Positions 1-5,584 of a stretch of 6,336 nucleotides of DNA are shown piece by piece (the first letter of the stretch is position 1; each line of letters begins with the position of its first letter). The notes beneath the pieces are model-generated. The model was not told where the DNA came from. It worked only from the letters and a program-made list of their open reading frames with translations, and made no database searches. Where the stretch lies: positions 1 through 6,336 of the forward strand of contig CAYNXB010000118.1 in NCBI GenBank assembly GCA_964401045.1. The letters run 5' to 3'. The DNA is from CAYNXB01 sp964401045. GTDB lineage: Bacteria; Pseudomonadota; Alphaproteobacteria; Sphingomonadales; Sphingomonadaceae. The position numbers and the translations under genes were made by a program.

Positions 1-90
1 TATTACAAGAAGGCGGTCACGATCATGGACGTCGAGCAGCTCGGCGGCACGATCATCGAGCAGCTGGCGGATTTGTTTGAGGTCGAATGA
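1..90 (+). CDS. C-terminal end of an unidentified protein (partial)
   Basis: An open frame enters from the left edge and ends at TGA 88-90. It supplies the last 29 residues of a protein, starting YYKKAVTIMD and ending in the acidic tail LADLFEVE. I do not recognise the family from this tail. The frame is believable because its stop overlaps the start of cysS in the ATGA arrangement typical of translationally coupled genes, and because its codons are GC-rich at third positions like the neighbours. It is probably co-transcribed with cysS. No function is proposed. Confidence 0.7.
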   Translation, partial: YYKKAVTIMDVEQLGGTIIEQLADLFEVE

Positions 91-1526
91 TCGGCACCCC
101 CCTGCGCCTGTTCAACTCGCTCACCCGCGAACTCGAAACGTTCGAACCCGTTCACCCGGGCGAGGCACGGGTTTATTCGTGCGGGCCGACGGTCTACAAC
201 TACCCGCACATCGGCAACATGCGCGCCTATGTGTTCGCCGACGTGCTGGGGCGCACGCTGTCGTGGAAGGGCTACCAGCTCACCCATGTGATCAACATCA
301 CCGACGTCGGCCACCTGACCGACGATGCCGACGCGGGCGAGGACAAGCTCGAGAAGGCGGCGGCGGCGAACCGGCAATCGATCTGGGACATCGCCGAGCA
401 CTACAAGCAGGCCTACTGGTCCGACGTGCGTGCGCTCAACATCCGCCAGCCCGCGCAGTGGACCGTGGCGACCGACTACGTTCCGCAGATGATCGCGTTC
501 GCCGAGGGGATTGCGGACAAGCACTGCTACCAGCTCGAGGGCGGGCTCTATTTCGATGTCTCGACCGTGGCCGATTACGGCCGCCTCGCGCGCTCCGTCA
601 CCGACGAGGGCGAGGGCCGGATCGAGGCGGTCGAAGGCAAGCGCAACGCGGCCGACTTCGCGATCTGGCGCACCACGCCGCCGGGCGAGACGCGGCAGAT
701 GGAATGGGATTCGCCGTGGGGCCGCGGCGCGCCGGGCTGGCATCTCGAATGCTCGGTGATGAGCGGCGCGGTGCTCGGGTTACCGTTCGACATCCACACC
801 GGCGGCATCGACCACCGCGAAATCCACCACCCGAACGAGATCGCGCAGAACCAGGCGCATTGCTGCACCAATGGCCTGAACGACGCGGCCAACAGCGGCG
901 CGAAGATCTGGATGCACAACAACTTCCTGGTCGAACGATCCGGCAAGATGAGCAAATCGGCGGGCGAGTTCCTTCGCCTGCAGTTGCTGATCGACAAAGG
1001 CTACCACCCGCTCGCCTATCGGTTGATGTGCCTCCAGGCGCATTACCGCAGCGAGCTGGAGTTCTCGTGGGAAGGGCTCGGCGCGGCGCTGACGCGGCTC
1101 AAGCGCATGGTGATGCAAGTCGAGGCGCTGGGCGAGGGCAAGGCCGGCGAGGACCCGAAGTTCGCGCCCATCCTCGACAAGTTCGACGCCGCAATCAGCG
1201 ACGATCTCAACACGCCGCTCGCGCTCACCGCGCTTGAAGAAGCGCTGGCGCTGAAAAAGGCCGATGCCGGCGCCAAGCGCGCCGCGGTCCTGCGGATGGA
1301 TGAAGTGCTCGGGCTCGACCTCGGGCGGCTGATGCGCGCCGATCTTCGGTTACGCCCCCACGCCGTGCAAATCGAAGACGGCGAAATCGATGCCGCGCTC
1401 GCCCGCCGCAAGGAAGCGCGCGCCGCGAAGGATTTCGCCGCTTCGGACGCGATCCGTGACGAGCTCGCTGCAAAGGGCGTCGAAGTGATGGACGGCGATC
1501 CGCTCGGCTGGGAGTGGAAGCTGTAG
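87..1526 (+). CDS. cysS: Cysteinyl-tRNA synthetase
   Basis: This class I synthetase charges tRNA-Cys with cysteine in the cytoplasm, using ATP. The 479-residue product is close to the usual 460-490. The Rossmann catalytic domain opens with C32-GPTVYNYP and the HIGN signature at 41-44; the KMSKS loop is at 287-291 (GKMSKSAG). Putative zinc ligands by family pattern are C32, C222, H247 and E251. A DALR-type helical region follows, including DDLNTPLALTALEEAL, and then a C-terminal part ending in GWEWKL. The zinc-site segment reads HTGGIDHREIHHPNE, not the usual HGGG.D...PHHENE, so this is a divergent subtype. The ATG at 87 overlaps the upstream stop (ATGA), with GAGG at 79-82 as a short-spaced SD. 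The aldehyde dehydrogenase follows after 9 nt. Identity is certain; only the subtype is unusual. Confidence 0.98.
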   Translation: MIGTPLRLFNSLTRELETFEPVHPGEARVYSCGPTVYNYPHIGNMRAYVFADVLGRTLSWKGYQLTHVINITDVGHLTDDADAGEDKLEKAAAANRQSIWDIAEHYKQAYWSDVRALNIRQPAQWTVATDYVPQMIAFAEGIADKHCYQLEGGLYFDVSTVADYGRLARSVTDEGEGRIEAVEGKRNAADFAIWRTTPPGETRQMEWDSPWGRGAPGWHLECSVMSGAVLGLPFDIHTGGIDHREIHHPNEIAQNQAHCCTNGLNDAANSGAKIWMHNNFLVERSGKMSKSAGEFLRLQLLIDKGYHPLAYRLMCLQAHYRSELEFSWEGLGAALTRLKRMVMQVEALGEGKAGEDPKFAPILDKFDAAISDDLNTPLALTALEEALALKKADAGAKRAAVLRMDEVLGLDLGRLMRADLRLRPHAVQIEDGEIDAALARRKEARAAKDFAASDAIRDELAAKGVEVMDGDPLGWEWKL

Positions 1527-1530
1527 GAGG
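1525..1530 (+). promoter_or_regulatory. Strong SD overlapping the cysS stop
   Basis: A full AGGAGG begins inside the cysS stop codon TAG (1524-1526). It lies 5 nt before ATG 1536 and 8 nt before an in-frame ATG at 1539, so either Met could be the true start; the second has the more usual spacing. The arrangement suggests that translation of the aldehyde dehydrogenase is coupled to termination on cysS. Confidence 0.75.
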
Positions 1531-1535
1531 CCGAA

Positions 1536-2969
1536 ATGATGCTCAAGGACACCTACCCGCTCTACCTTAACAACAAGCCGGTGCAGCCGAACACCGACCT
1601 CACGGTGACCGACAAGTTTACCGGCAAGGTCGCCTTCCGCACCGCGCTCGCCACCCCCGCAATCATCGACGAAGCTATCGCCGGCGCGGTGCGCGCCACC
1701 GGGCCGATGGCACGGTTGGCGAGCTACCAGCGGCGCGACGTGCTGGACCACTGCGTTGCGCGGTTCAGGGAGCGGTTCGACGAGCTTTCCTACGCACTGT
1801 GCGTCGAGGCGGGCAAACCGATCCGCGACAGCGAGGGCGAGGCCGGGCGGCTGATCGACACCTTCCGCATCGCCGCCGAGGAAGCGACCCGCATCTACGG
1901 CGAGATCCAGCCGCTCGATATCTCTGCACGCACCGAGAAGTTCATGGGGCTCTGGAAGCGCGTGCCGATCGGGCCTTGCAGCTTCATCAGCCCGTTCAAC
2001 TTCCCGCTCAACCTCGCCGCGCACAAGATCGCCCCGGCGATCGCCGCCGGCTGCCCGTTCGTGATGAAGCCGGCGAGCCTGACGCCGTTGGGCGCGCTGA
2101 TCATCGGCGAAGTCCTGTCCGAATGCGATATCCTGCCCGAAGGGGCGTTTTCGATCCTTCCCGCGCATCGTGAGGGCGCGGACCTGTTCACCGAGGATGA
2201 GCGCTTCAAACTGCTCTCCTTCACCGGATCGCCGGGCGTCGGCTGGGATTTGAAGGCGAGGGCGGGCAAGAAGAAGGTCATCCTCGAACTGGGCGGGAAC
2301 GCCGCGGTCATCGTCGATAGCGATGCGGACCTTGACCATGCGGTGGATCGGATCGTCTTCGGCGCATTTTACCAGTCCGGGCAGAGCTGCATCGGGGTGC
2401 AGCGCATCCTTGTGCATGATGACGTGTACGATCGGTTCAAGGAGATGCTGGTTGCCAAGACCAAGGCTCTCGTCGCCGGCGATCCGCATGATCGCGACAC
2501 CTTCATCGGACCGATGATCTCGCAGAAGGAGGCCGAACGCCTCGAAAGCTGGATCAACGAGGCGGTCGCCGCCGGCGCCACCCTGCTTTGCGGCGGCAAG
2601 CGCGACGGAGCGATGCTCGAGGCGACCTTGCTCGAAAACGTGCCGCACGGCTGCGCGGCCGACCGCGAGGAGGCGTTCGGACCGCTCGCAAACCTGAGCA
2701 GGTTCTCCGACTGGCGCGAGGCACTGGAGCTGGTGAACGATAGCACCTTCGGCCTCCAGACCGGGCTGTTCACACGTGATCTGCACAAGGTTCTCGACGC
2801 GTGGGATGAGCTGGAAGTGGGCGGGCTTGTGGTCAACGACGTGTCGAGCATGCGCGTTGACAACATGCCGTACGGCGGGGTGAAGGATTCCGGCCTCGGC
2901 CGCGAAGGCGTGCGCTTCGCGATCGAAGACATGACCGAGATCAGGAACATGATGATCCGGAGGATTTAG
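1536..2969 (+). CDS. NAD(P)-dependent aldehyde dehydrogenase
   Basis: A soluble enzyme of the aldehyde dehydrogenase superfamily, which oxidises an aldehyde to the acid with NAD(P)+. The 477 residues are full length. Visible active-site residues have the spacing expected for the family: oxyanion Asn N155 in SPFNFPLN, cofactor Lys K178 in MKPAS, general base E251 in LELGGNA, nucleophile C285 in GQSCIGVQR (34 residues after the base) and E379 in EEAFGP. The C-terminus VNDVSSMRVDNMPYGGVKDSG followed by LGREG...AIEDMTE resembles the lactaldehyde / non-phosphorylating GAPDH / y4uC-like branch rather than betaine aldehyde dehydrogenases, but the substrate cannot be read from sequence. It sits 9 nt after cysS and is probably co-transcribed; no functional link to Cys-tRNA synthesis is obvious. 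The start may be ATG 1536 or 1539. Confidence 0.93.
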   Translation: MMLKDTYPLYLNNKPVQPNTDLTVTDKFTGKVAFRTALATPAIIDEAIAGAVRATGPMARLASYQRRDVLDHCVARFRERFDELSYALCVEAGKPIRDSEGEAGRLIDTFRIAAEEATRIYGEIQPLDISARTEKFMGLWKRVPIGPCSFISPFNFPLNLAAHKIAPAIAAGCPFVMKPASLTPLGALIIGEVLSECDILPEGAFSILPAHREGADLFTEDERFKLLSFTGSPGVGWDLKARAGKKKVILELGGNAAVIVDSDADLDHAVDRIVFGAFYQSGQSCIGVQRILVHDDVYDRFKEMLVAKTKALVAGDPHDRDTFIGPMISQKEAERLESWINEAVAAGATLLCGGKRDGAMLEATLLENVPHGCAADREEAFGPLANLSRFSDWREALELVNDSTFGLQTGLFTRDLHKVLDAWDELEVGGLVVNDVSSMRVDNMPYGGVKDSGLGREGVRFAIEDMTEIRNMMIRRI

Positions 2970-3061
2970 CCCCTTTGGTCATTGCAAGGAGACAGCGCGG
3001 GCGAAGCAATCCAGCTCCTGGAGTTCGTTTGCCGCGGGCCCGCGGCCTCGATGACGATGGC
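2970..3061. other. Convergent intergenic gap
   Basis: This 92-nt gap lies between the stop of the plus-strand aldehyde dehydrogenase and the stop of the minus-strand 113-residue gene. It holds a small CTCC-T-GGAG dyad (3015-3023) and the GC palindrome at 3031-3046. No credible coding frame is seen. Confidence 0.6.
3031..3046. terminator. GC palindrome, possible bidirectional terminator
   Basis: GCCGCGGGCCCGCGGC is a perfect 16-bp palindrome between two convergent genes, about 60 nt past the aldehyde dehydrogenase stop and 15 nt past the stop of the minus-strand gene. As RNA it would fold with a tight loop taken from its centre. There is no proper U tract: only a TTT (3028-3030) on the side that would follow it on the minus strand. 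It may stop or stabilise transcripts, but this is not a textbook intrinsic terminator. Confidence 0.35.
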
Positions 3062-3403
3062 TTACCCCTCTTCGAGCAGCAGCAGCTCCGCCACGATCGT
3101 TAGCTTCGGCTCGGGAGCGAGGCGGTGATCGACCTCCACTACAGTCGCATCGGCGACCAGCTGGCCAGGAACCGCGAACTCGTGCTCGGGCAGCAGCGCG
3201 ATGAAGCATTCGCCTGCCTCGATCGCTTCCGCACCCTCGAACGCCAGCTCCACCCGATGCCGCGTGCCGGCGAAGGTGACGCTCGCCCACGCGGTTTCGC
3301 TGTGGGTCAGCACTTGTGCTTGGCCTTGCGCCAATGCCGACAGAGCCTCGCGTAGCCGGTCCCCCAATGACCGCGGGGTTGCGCGGCGAATCCTAGCCAG
3401 CAT
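3062..3403 (-). CDS. Conserved-looking hypothetical protein, 113 residues
   Basis: I do not recognise a named family. The 113-residue product starts with a basic helical stretch (LARIRRATPRSLGDRLREAL), followed by alternating hydrophobic segments that look like beta strands (ASVTFAGTRHRVELAF, then GQLVADATVVEVDH and KLTIVAELLLLEEG). It has no signal peptide, membrane segment or cysteine-rich motif apart from one Cys, so it is probably a small soluble alpha/beta protein. The start at 3403 has a GGGAG SD (3411-3415) at 7-nt spacing. The gene overlaps the end of the upstream 62-residue gene by 11 nt, so the two form a coupled unit reading away from the S24 repressor. The sense frame keeps a normal codon pattern, whereas plus-strand frames here are shorter and broken. 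Confidence 0.75.
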   Translation of the reverse strand: MLARIRRATPRSLGDRLREALSALAQGQAQVLTHSETAWASVTFAGTRHRVELAFEGAEAIEAGECFIALLPEHEFAVPGQLVADATVVEVDHRLAPEPKLTIVAELLLLEEG

Positions 3404-3581
3404 GAGTCTGCTCCCGATATTTGTTCATGAAATGTTCCACCCTTTGTTCCATTGCCGCCCGCGGTTCGCGCCCCATGCGCAAGTCCAGCACCAGACGCGG
3501 ATCGCGCACGGCGAGGCGACCGAACTTGGTTGCCGGCATGTCGTGGCGGCGGAGGAATTGTTCGATCTTGCGGATCAGCAT
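3393..3581 (-). CDS. Small hypothetical protein, possible HTH DNA-binding protein
   Basis: The 62-residue basic protein starts MLIRKIEQFLRRHDMPATKF. The segment ATKFGRLAVRDPRLVLDLRMGR (about 17-38) has the spacing of a helix-turn-helix: one helix with a central Gly/Ala, a turn at RDP, then a second helix ending in GR, as in Cro/XRE proteins. A final amphipathic helix follows (EQRVEHFMNKYR). I recall similar short proteins in alphaproteobacteria annotated only as hypothetical, so DNA binding is inference from pattern. It starts at 3581 with only a weak G-rich SD; in-frame stop TAG at 3641-3639 limits the 5' end. It is the first gene of a two-gene minus-strand unit, overlaps the next gene by 11 nt, and is divergent from the S24 repressor across 88 nt, so it may be under that repressor's control. 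Confidence 0.72.
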   Translation of the reverse strand: MLIRKIEQFLRRHDMPATKFGRLAVRDPRLVLDLRMGREPRAAMEQRVEHFMNKYREQTHAG

Positions 3582-3628
3582 TGCGGGCCCCGATTGGCGA
3601 ATCGACGACCCGAAGCTGTCCGTTGAAA

Positions 3629-3644
3629 TCCTACTTGTCTAGGA
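3629..3644. promoter_or_regulatory. Operator-like inverted repeat 1
   Basis: TCCTA (3629-3633), a 6-nt spacer, then TAGGA (3640-3644). Its centre at 3636.5 lies 21 bp, two helical turns, from the centre of the second dyad, and both dyads have TCCT/AGGA outer arms. It overlaps the proposed -35 element of the S24 repressor gene. A repressor binding site is inferred, not shown. Confidence 0.4.
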
Positions 3645-3648
3645 AAAA

Positions 3649-3666
3649 TCCTTCGTATATGAAGGA
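3649..3666. promoter_or_regulatory. Operator-like inverted repeat 2 over the repressor SD
   Basis: TCCTTCGTATATGAAGGA is an 18-bp palindrome with only one mismatched pair (3655/3660). It ends 3 nt before the repressor ATG and its right arm GAAGGA serves as that gene's SD. Binding here by the repressor would block its own promoter or initiation, the usual autoregulation of CI/LexA-like proteins. As RNA the same repeat could hide the SD in a hairpin. Both roles are inference. Confidence 0.5.
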
Positions 3667-3669
3667 AAG

Positions 3670-4326
3670 ATGGCTCGCCCGAAGGAAATCGCTTCCGACC
3701 CACGTGCCCGGCTGCAGCGATTGGCGGCCGATGGACAGGTGAGTCTGGCCTCGCTATCGGCAATGATTGGTCGTAATTCCAGTTATTTGCAGCAGTACAT
3801 AGCGCGAGGAAGCCCACGCAAGCTGGAAGAGGATGACCGTCGCAAGCTGGCTGAGTTTTTCGGTGTCAGCGAGTCGGTGCTCGGGGCTTCGGAGGAAAAA
3901 TCTTTCGCATCGGCGCTGCGTAGCGACTGGATCGAAGTCCCGCGCCTGCCGCTCGACGCATCCGCCGGGCCCGGCGCGCTGGCCGCCGAGGAAGTGGCGT
4001 TCGACACCTTCCAGTTCTCAGCCCGCTGGCTGCGTGAGCAGGGCCTCGCGCCCGGCCAGCTCGCCGCGATTCGGGTGATGGGCGATTCGATGGACCCGTT
4101 GCTGCGCGATGGGGACGAAATCCTCGTCGATCGCACCCCGCGCCCGTTCCGCGAAGGCGTCCACGTGATCCGCCTGGGCGATGCGCTTCACGTCAAGCTG
4201 CTTCAGGCGATTCCGCCCGACCGCCTGCGCCTGGTCAGCAAGAACGATGCTTACGAGCCGGTCGAGGTCGCGATGGCCGACGTCGACGTGGTCGGCCGCG
4301 TGGTGTGGAAGGGCGGGCGGTTGTGA
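3670..4326 (+). CDS. S24-family (LexA/CI-like) transcriptional repressor
   Basis: A DNA-binding regulator with a C-terminal S24 peptidase-like domain, 218 residues. The N-terminal XRE-like domain has its helix-turn-helix at about 27-46 (SLSAMIGRNSSYLQQYIARG) followed by SPRKLEEDDRRKLAEFFGV. The C-terminal domain has the nucleophile S140 in RVMGDSMDP and the general base K176 in LHVKLL, 36 residues apart as in LexA/UmuD. A candidate self-cleavage bond is A99-G100 in DASAGPG, 40 residues before S140. The family normally binds palindromic operators as a dimer; RecA-triggered cleavage is possible but not proven. ATG 3670 has GAAGGA at 3661-3666, inside a palindrome that suggests autoregulation. 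No phage genes are nearby, so this is probably a resident regulator rather than a prophage CI. It is not LexA itself: the N-terminus is not the LexA winged helix. The SnoaL-like gene follows after 17 nt. Confidence 0.92.
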   Translation: MARPKEIASDPRARLQRLAADGQVSLASLSAMIGRNSSYLQQYIARGSPRKLEEDDRRKLAEFFGVSESVLGASEEKSFASALRSDWIEVPRLPLDASAGPGALAAEEVAFDTFQFSARWLREQGLAPGQLAAIRVMGDSMDPLLRDGDEILVDRTPRPFREGVHVIRLGDALHVKLLQAIPPDRLRLVSKNDAYEPVEVAMADVDVVGRVVWKGGRL

Positions 4327-4331
4327 CAGCT

Positions 4332-4339
4332 GGGGAGAG
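4332..4339 (+). promoter_or_regulatory. SD that fixes the start of the SnoaL-like gene
   Basis: GGGGAGAG lies 4 nt before ATG 4344, with its GGAG core 6 nt away. It supports ATG 4344, which opens a clean signal peptide, over the in-frame GTG at 4305 inside the repressor gene. Confidence 0.65.
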
Positions 4340-4343
4340 TTCG

Positions 4344-4871
4344 ATGAAACGCATGATCGCCGCCGCGATGGCGGCCGGCCTGGGCCTCTCCCTCGCTGCG
4401 CCTGCCGCTCACGCGGCGCCGGGCGATCCGGTCGGCGCGCAGGAGCTTTCCGATCGCGAGGCGATCCGCGACGTGCTGCTCGAATACGGCCGTGCTTTCG
4501 ATGAGCGGCGCCTGGAGGACTACGCCAACCTGTTCGCGGACAACGGCGAGTGGGTCGGCGGACCCACCGTCGTCAAAGGCCCTGCCGAAGTGCTCGAGAT
4601 GGCCAAACGCACCGTCGCCGAGCTGCCGACCGCGCCCGGCGCGCGCAATTTCCACGTGATGACCAACATGATGGTCGCCGTCGATGGCGACACCGCTGCT
4701 GCGTGGTCGCGCTACACGTTCTACATGCCCGGCGCGGACGGCCAGCCCGATCCGGTGGTCACTGGCGTGTACGATGACAAGCTGGTCAGGGTGGCGGGGC
4801 AGTGGAAGTTCCTCAGCCGCACGCTCACGGCGGACATGGCGGTCAGGCGAGCGCAGCCGCCGCAGCAGTAG
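4344..4871 (+). CDS. Secreted SnoaL/NTF2-like protein
   Basis: A 175-residue protein with a classic Sec signal peptide: basic MKRM, an Ala/Leu-rich core and a cleavage site after A24 (AHA|AP). The mature part, from about residue 33, matches the SnoaL-like/NTF2 cone fold: LSDREAIRDVLLEYGRAFDE, LEDYANLFADNGEW, NFHVMTNMMVAV, AAAWSRYTFYM and the final strand GVYDDKLVRVAGQWKFLSR. The fold is shared by isomerases, dehydratases and non-enzymatic binding proteins, so activity cannot be told. The signal peptide places it in the periplasm, with no lipobox Cys. It follows the S24 repressor by 17 nt and precedes the glyoxalase gene by 44 nt, so the three may share a transcript. The tail AQPPQQ is probably disordered. 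Confidence 0.85.
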   Translation: MKRMIAAAMAAGLGLSLAAPAAHAAPGDPVGAQELSDREAIRDVLLEYGRAFDERRLEDYANLFADNGEWVGGPTVVKGPAEVLEMAKRTVAELPTAPGARNFHVMTNMMVAVDGDTAAAWSRYTFYMPGADGQPDPVVTGVYDDKLVRVAGQWKFLSRTLTADMAVRRAQPPQQ

Positions 4872-4915
4872 CGCGCTCGCTTGCAATAGTGCCGGCGCCA
4901 CTCCAGTTCACGCGC

Positions 4916-5584
4916 ATGGCCACTCAGGAATCCCCGCTCCGCGCCGCGATCGTGCCGGTCACGCCGTTCCAGCAGAACTGTTCGCTGATCTGGTGCACGA
5001 AGACCATGCGCGGCGCCCTGGTCGATCCGGGCGGCGAGCTGGACAAGCTGAAGGACGCCGCGGCGCGCGCGGGGGTCACGCTCGAGAAGATCCTCCTCAC
5101 CCACGGCCACGCCGATCATTGCGGGCAGGCAGGCATGCTGGCGGCCGAGCTGGGCCTGCCCATCGAAGGCCCGCACGAGGCCGACCGCTTCTGGATCGCG
5201 CGCCTCGACGAAGACGGCCCGCGCTTCGGCATGCACACCGAAGTGTTCGAGCCCACGCGCTGGCTCGAGGACGGTGACACCGTGACCGTGGGCGAAGTCG
5301 AGCTCGAGGTGATCCACTGCCCGGGTCACACGCCCGGCCACGTGGTGTTCGTCCATCGGCCCACCTCGTTCGCATTCGTCGGCGACGTCCTGTTCGAAGG
5401 CTCGATCGGTCGCACCGACTTCCCGATGGGCAACCACCAGGACTTGCTCGATTCGATCACCCAGAAGCTGTGGCCGCTCGGCGACGTGACGTTCATCCCC
5501 GGGCACGGCCGCGTCAGCACCTTCGCTCGGGAGCGCGAGAGCAACCCGTTCGTGAGCGACACGGCGATGGCGGCGGGCGGTTAG
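4916..5584 (+). CDS. gloC: Metallo-beta-lactamase-fold hydrolase, GloC/YcbL-type glyoxalase II
   Basis: A 222-residue cytoplasmic enzyme predicted to hydrolyse S-lactoylglutathione to D-lactate and glutathione, the second step of methylglyoxal detoxification. The N-terminus IVPVTPFQQNCSLIW then VDPGG closely matches the YcbL/GloC subtype as I recall it. All metal ligands are present: H63-x-H65-x-D67-H68 (THGHADHCG), H138 (CPGHTPGH), D157 (GDVLF) and H197 (PGHG), consistent with a two-metal site. The C-terminal glutathione-binding helical domain of classical GloB is missing, as in GloC. ATG 4916 is chosen because the family starts there; its SD is poor. An in-frame GTG at 4889 would add 9 residues. 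The 3' end overlaps the convergent MAPEG gene by 4 bases. Other MBL hydrolases (persulfide dioxygenase) are less likely given the length and N-terminal match. Confidence 0.9.
   Translation: MATQESPLRAAIVPVTPFQQNCSLIWCTKTMRGALVDPGGELDKLKDAAARAGVTLEKILLTHGHADHCGQAGMLAAELGLPIEGPHEADRFWIARLDEDGPRFGMHTEVFEPTRWLEDGDTVTVGEVELEVIHCPGHTPGHVVFVHRPTSFAFVGDVLFEGSIGRTDFPMGNHQDLLDSITQKLWPLGDVTFIPGHGRVSTFARERESNPFVSDTAMAAGG
5581..5584. other. Overlapping stop codons of convergent genes
   Basis: The bases TTAG carry the gloC stop TAG (5582-5584, plus) and the MAPEG stop TAA (5583-5581, minus). The two genes have no spacer, so any terminator for either must lie inside the other's coding sequence. Confidence 0.9.

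Larger units (their letters stand above)
3582..3669. promoter_or_regulatory. Divergent control region between the 62-aa gene and the S24 repressor gene
   Basis: The 88 nt between the two start codons are visibly more AT-rich than the flanks, especially 3623-3670. For the repressor a possible sigma70-type promoter is TTGTCT (3635-3640), 17 nt, TATGAA (3658-3663), which would put the transcript start at or next to the ATG. TTGAAA (3623-3628) is another -35-like hexamer without a good partner. Two dyads overlap these elements. No clear minus-strand promoter could be picked. Confidence 0.5.

Noticed and set aside
77..1237. A 386-residue plus-strand frame overlapping cysS
   Set aside because: It is a frame-shifted reading of cysS, extremely Arg-rich, with no motif.
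1350..2786. A 478-residue open frame on the minus strand opposite the aldehyde dehydrogenase and the end of cysS
   Set aside because: It is antisense to a gene with all catalytic residues, its composition is Arg/His/Gly-rich without domains, and long antisense frames are expected in GC-rich DNA.
3201..3626. Plus-strand frames opposite the two small minus-strand genes
   Set aside because: They have no SD and unnatural composition; the minus-strand genes have SDs, family-like patterns and a tidy 11-nt overlap.
3670..4326. S24 protein as LexA or as a prophage CI repressor
   Set aside because: The N-terminal domain is not the LexA type, there is no alphaproteobacterial LexA box (GTTC-N7-GTTC) in its upstream region, and no phage gene, integrase or attachment site is nearby.
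4305..4343. Earlier GTG start for the SnoaL-like gene
   Set aside because: It would overlap the repressor gene and bury the signal peptide behind 13 residues; ATG 4344 has a good SD and a clean signal peptide.
4802..4915. Earlier GTG start for the gloC-like gene
   Set aside because: The extra 38 residues are Ala/His/Gly-rich, overlap the SnoaL-like gene by 70 nt and have no counterpart in the GloC family.
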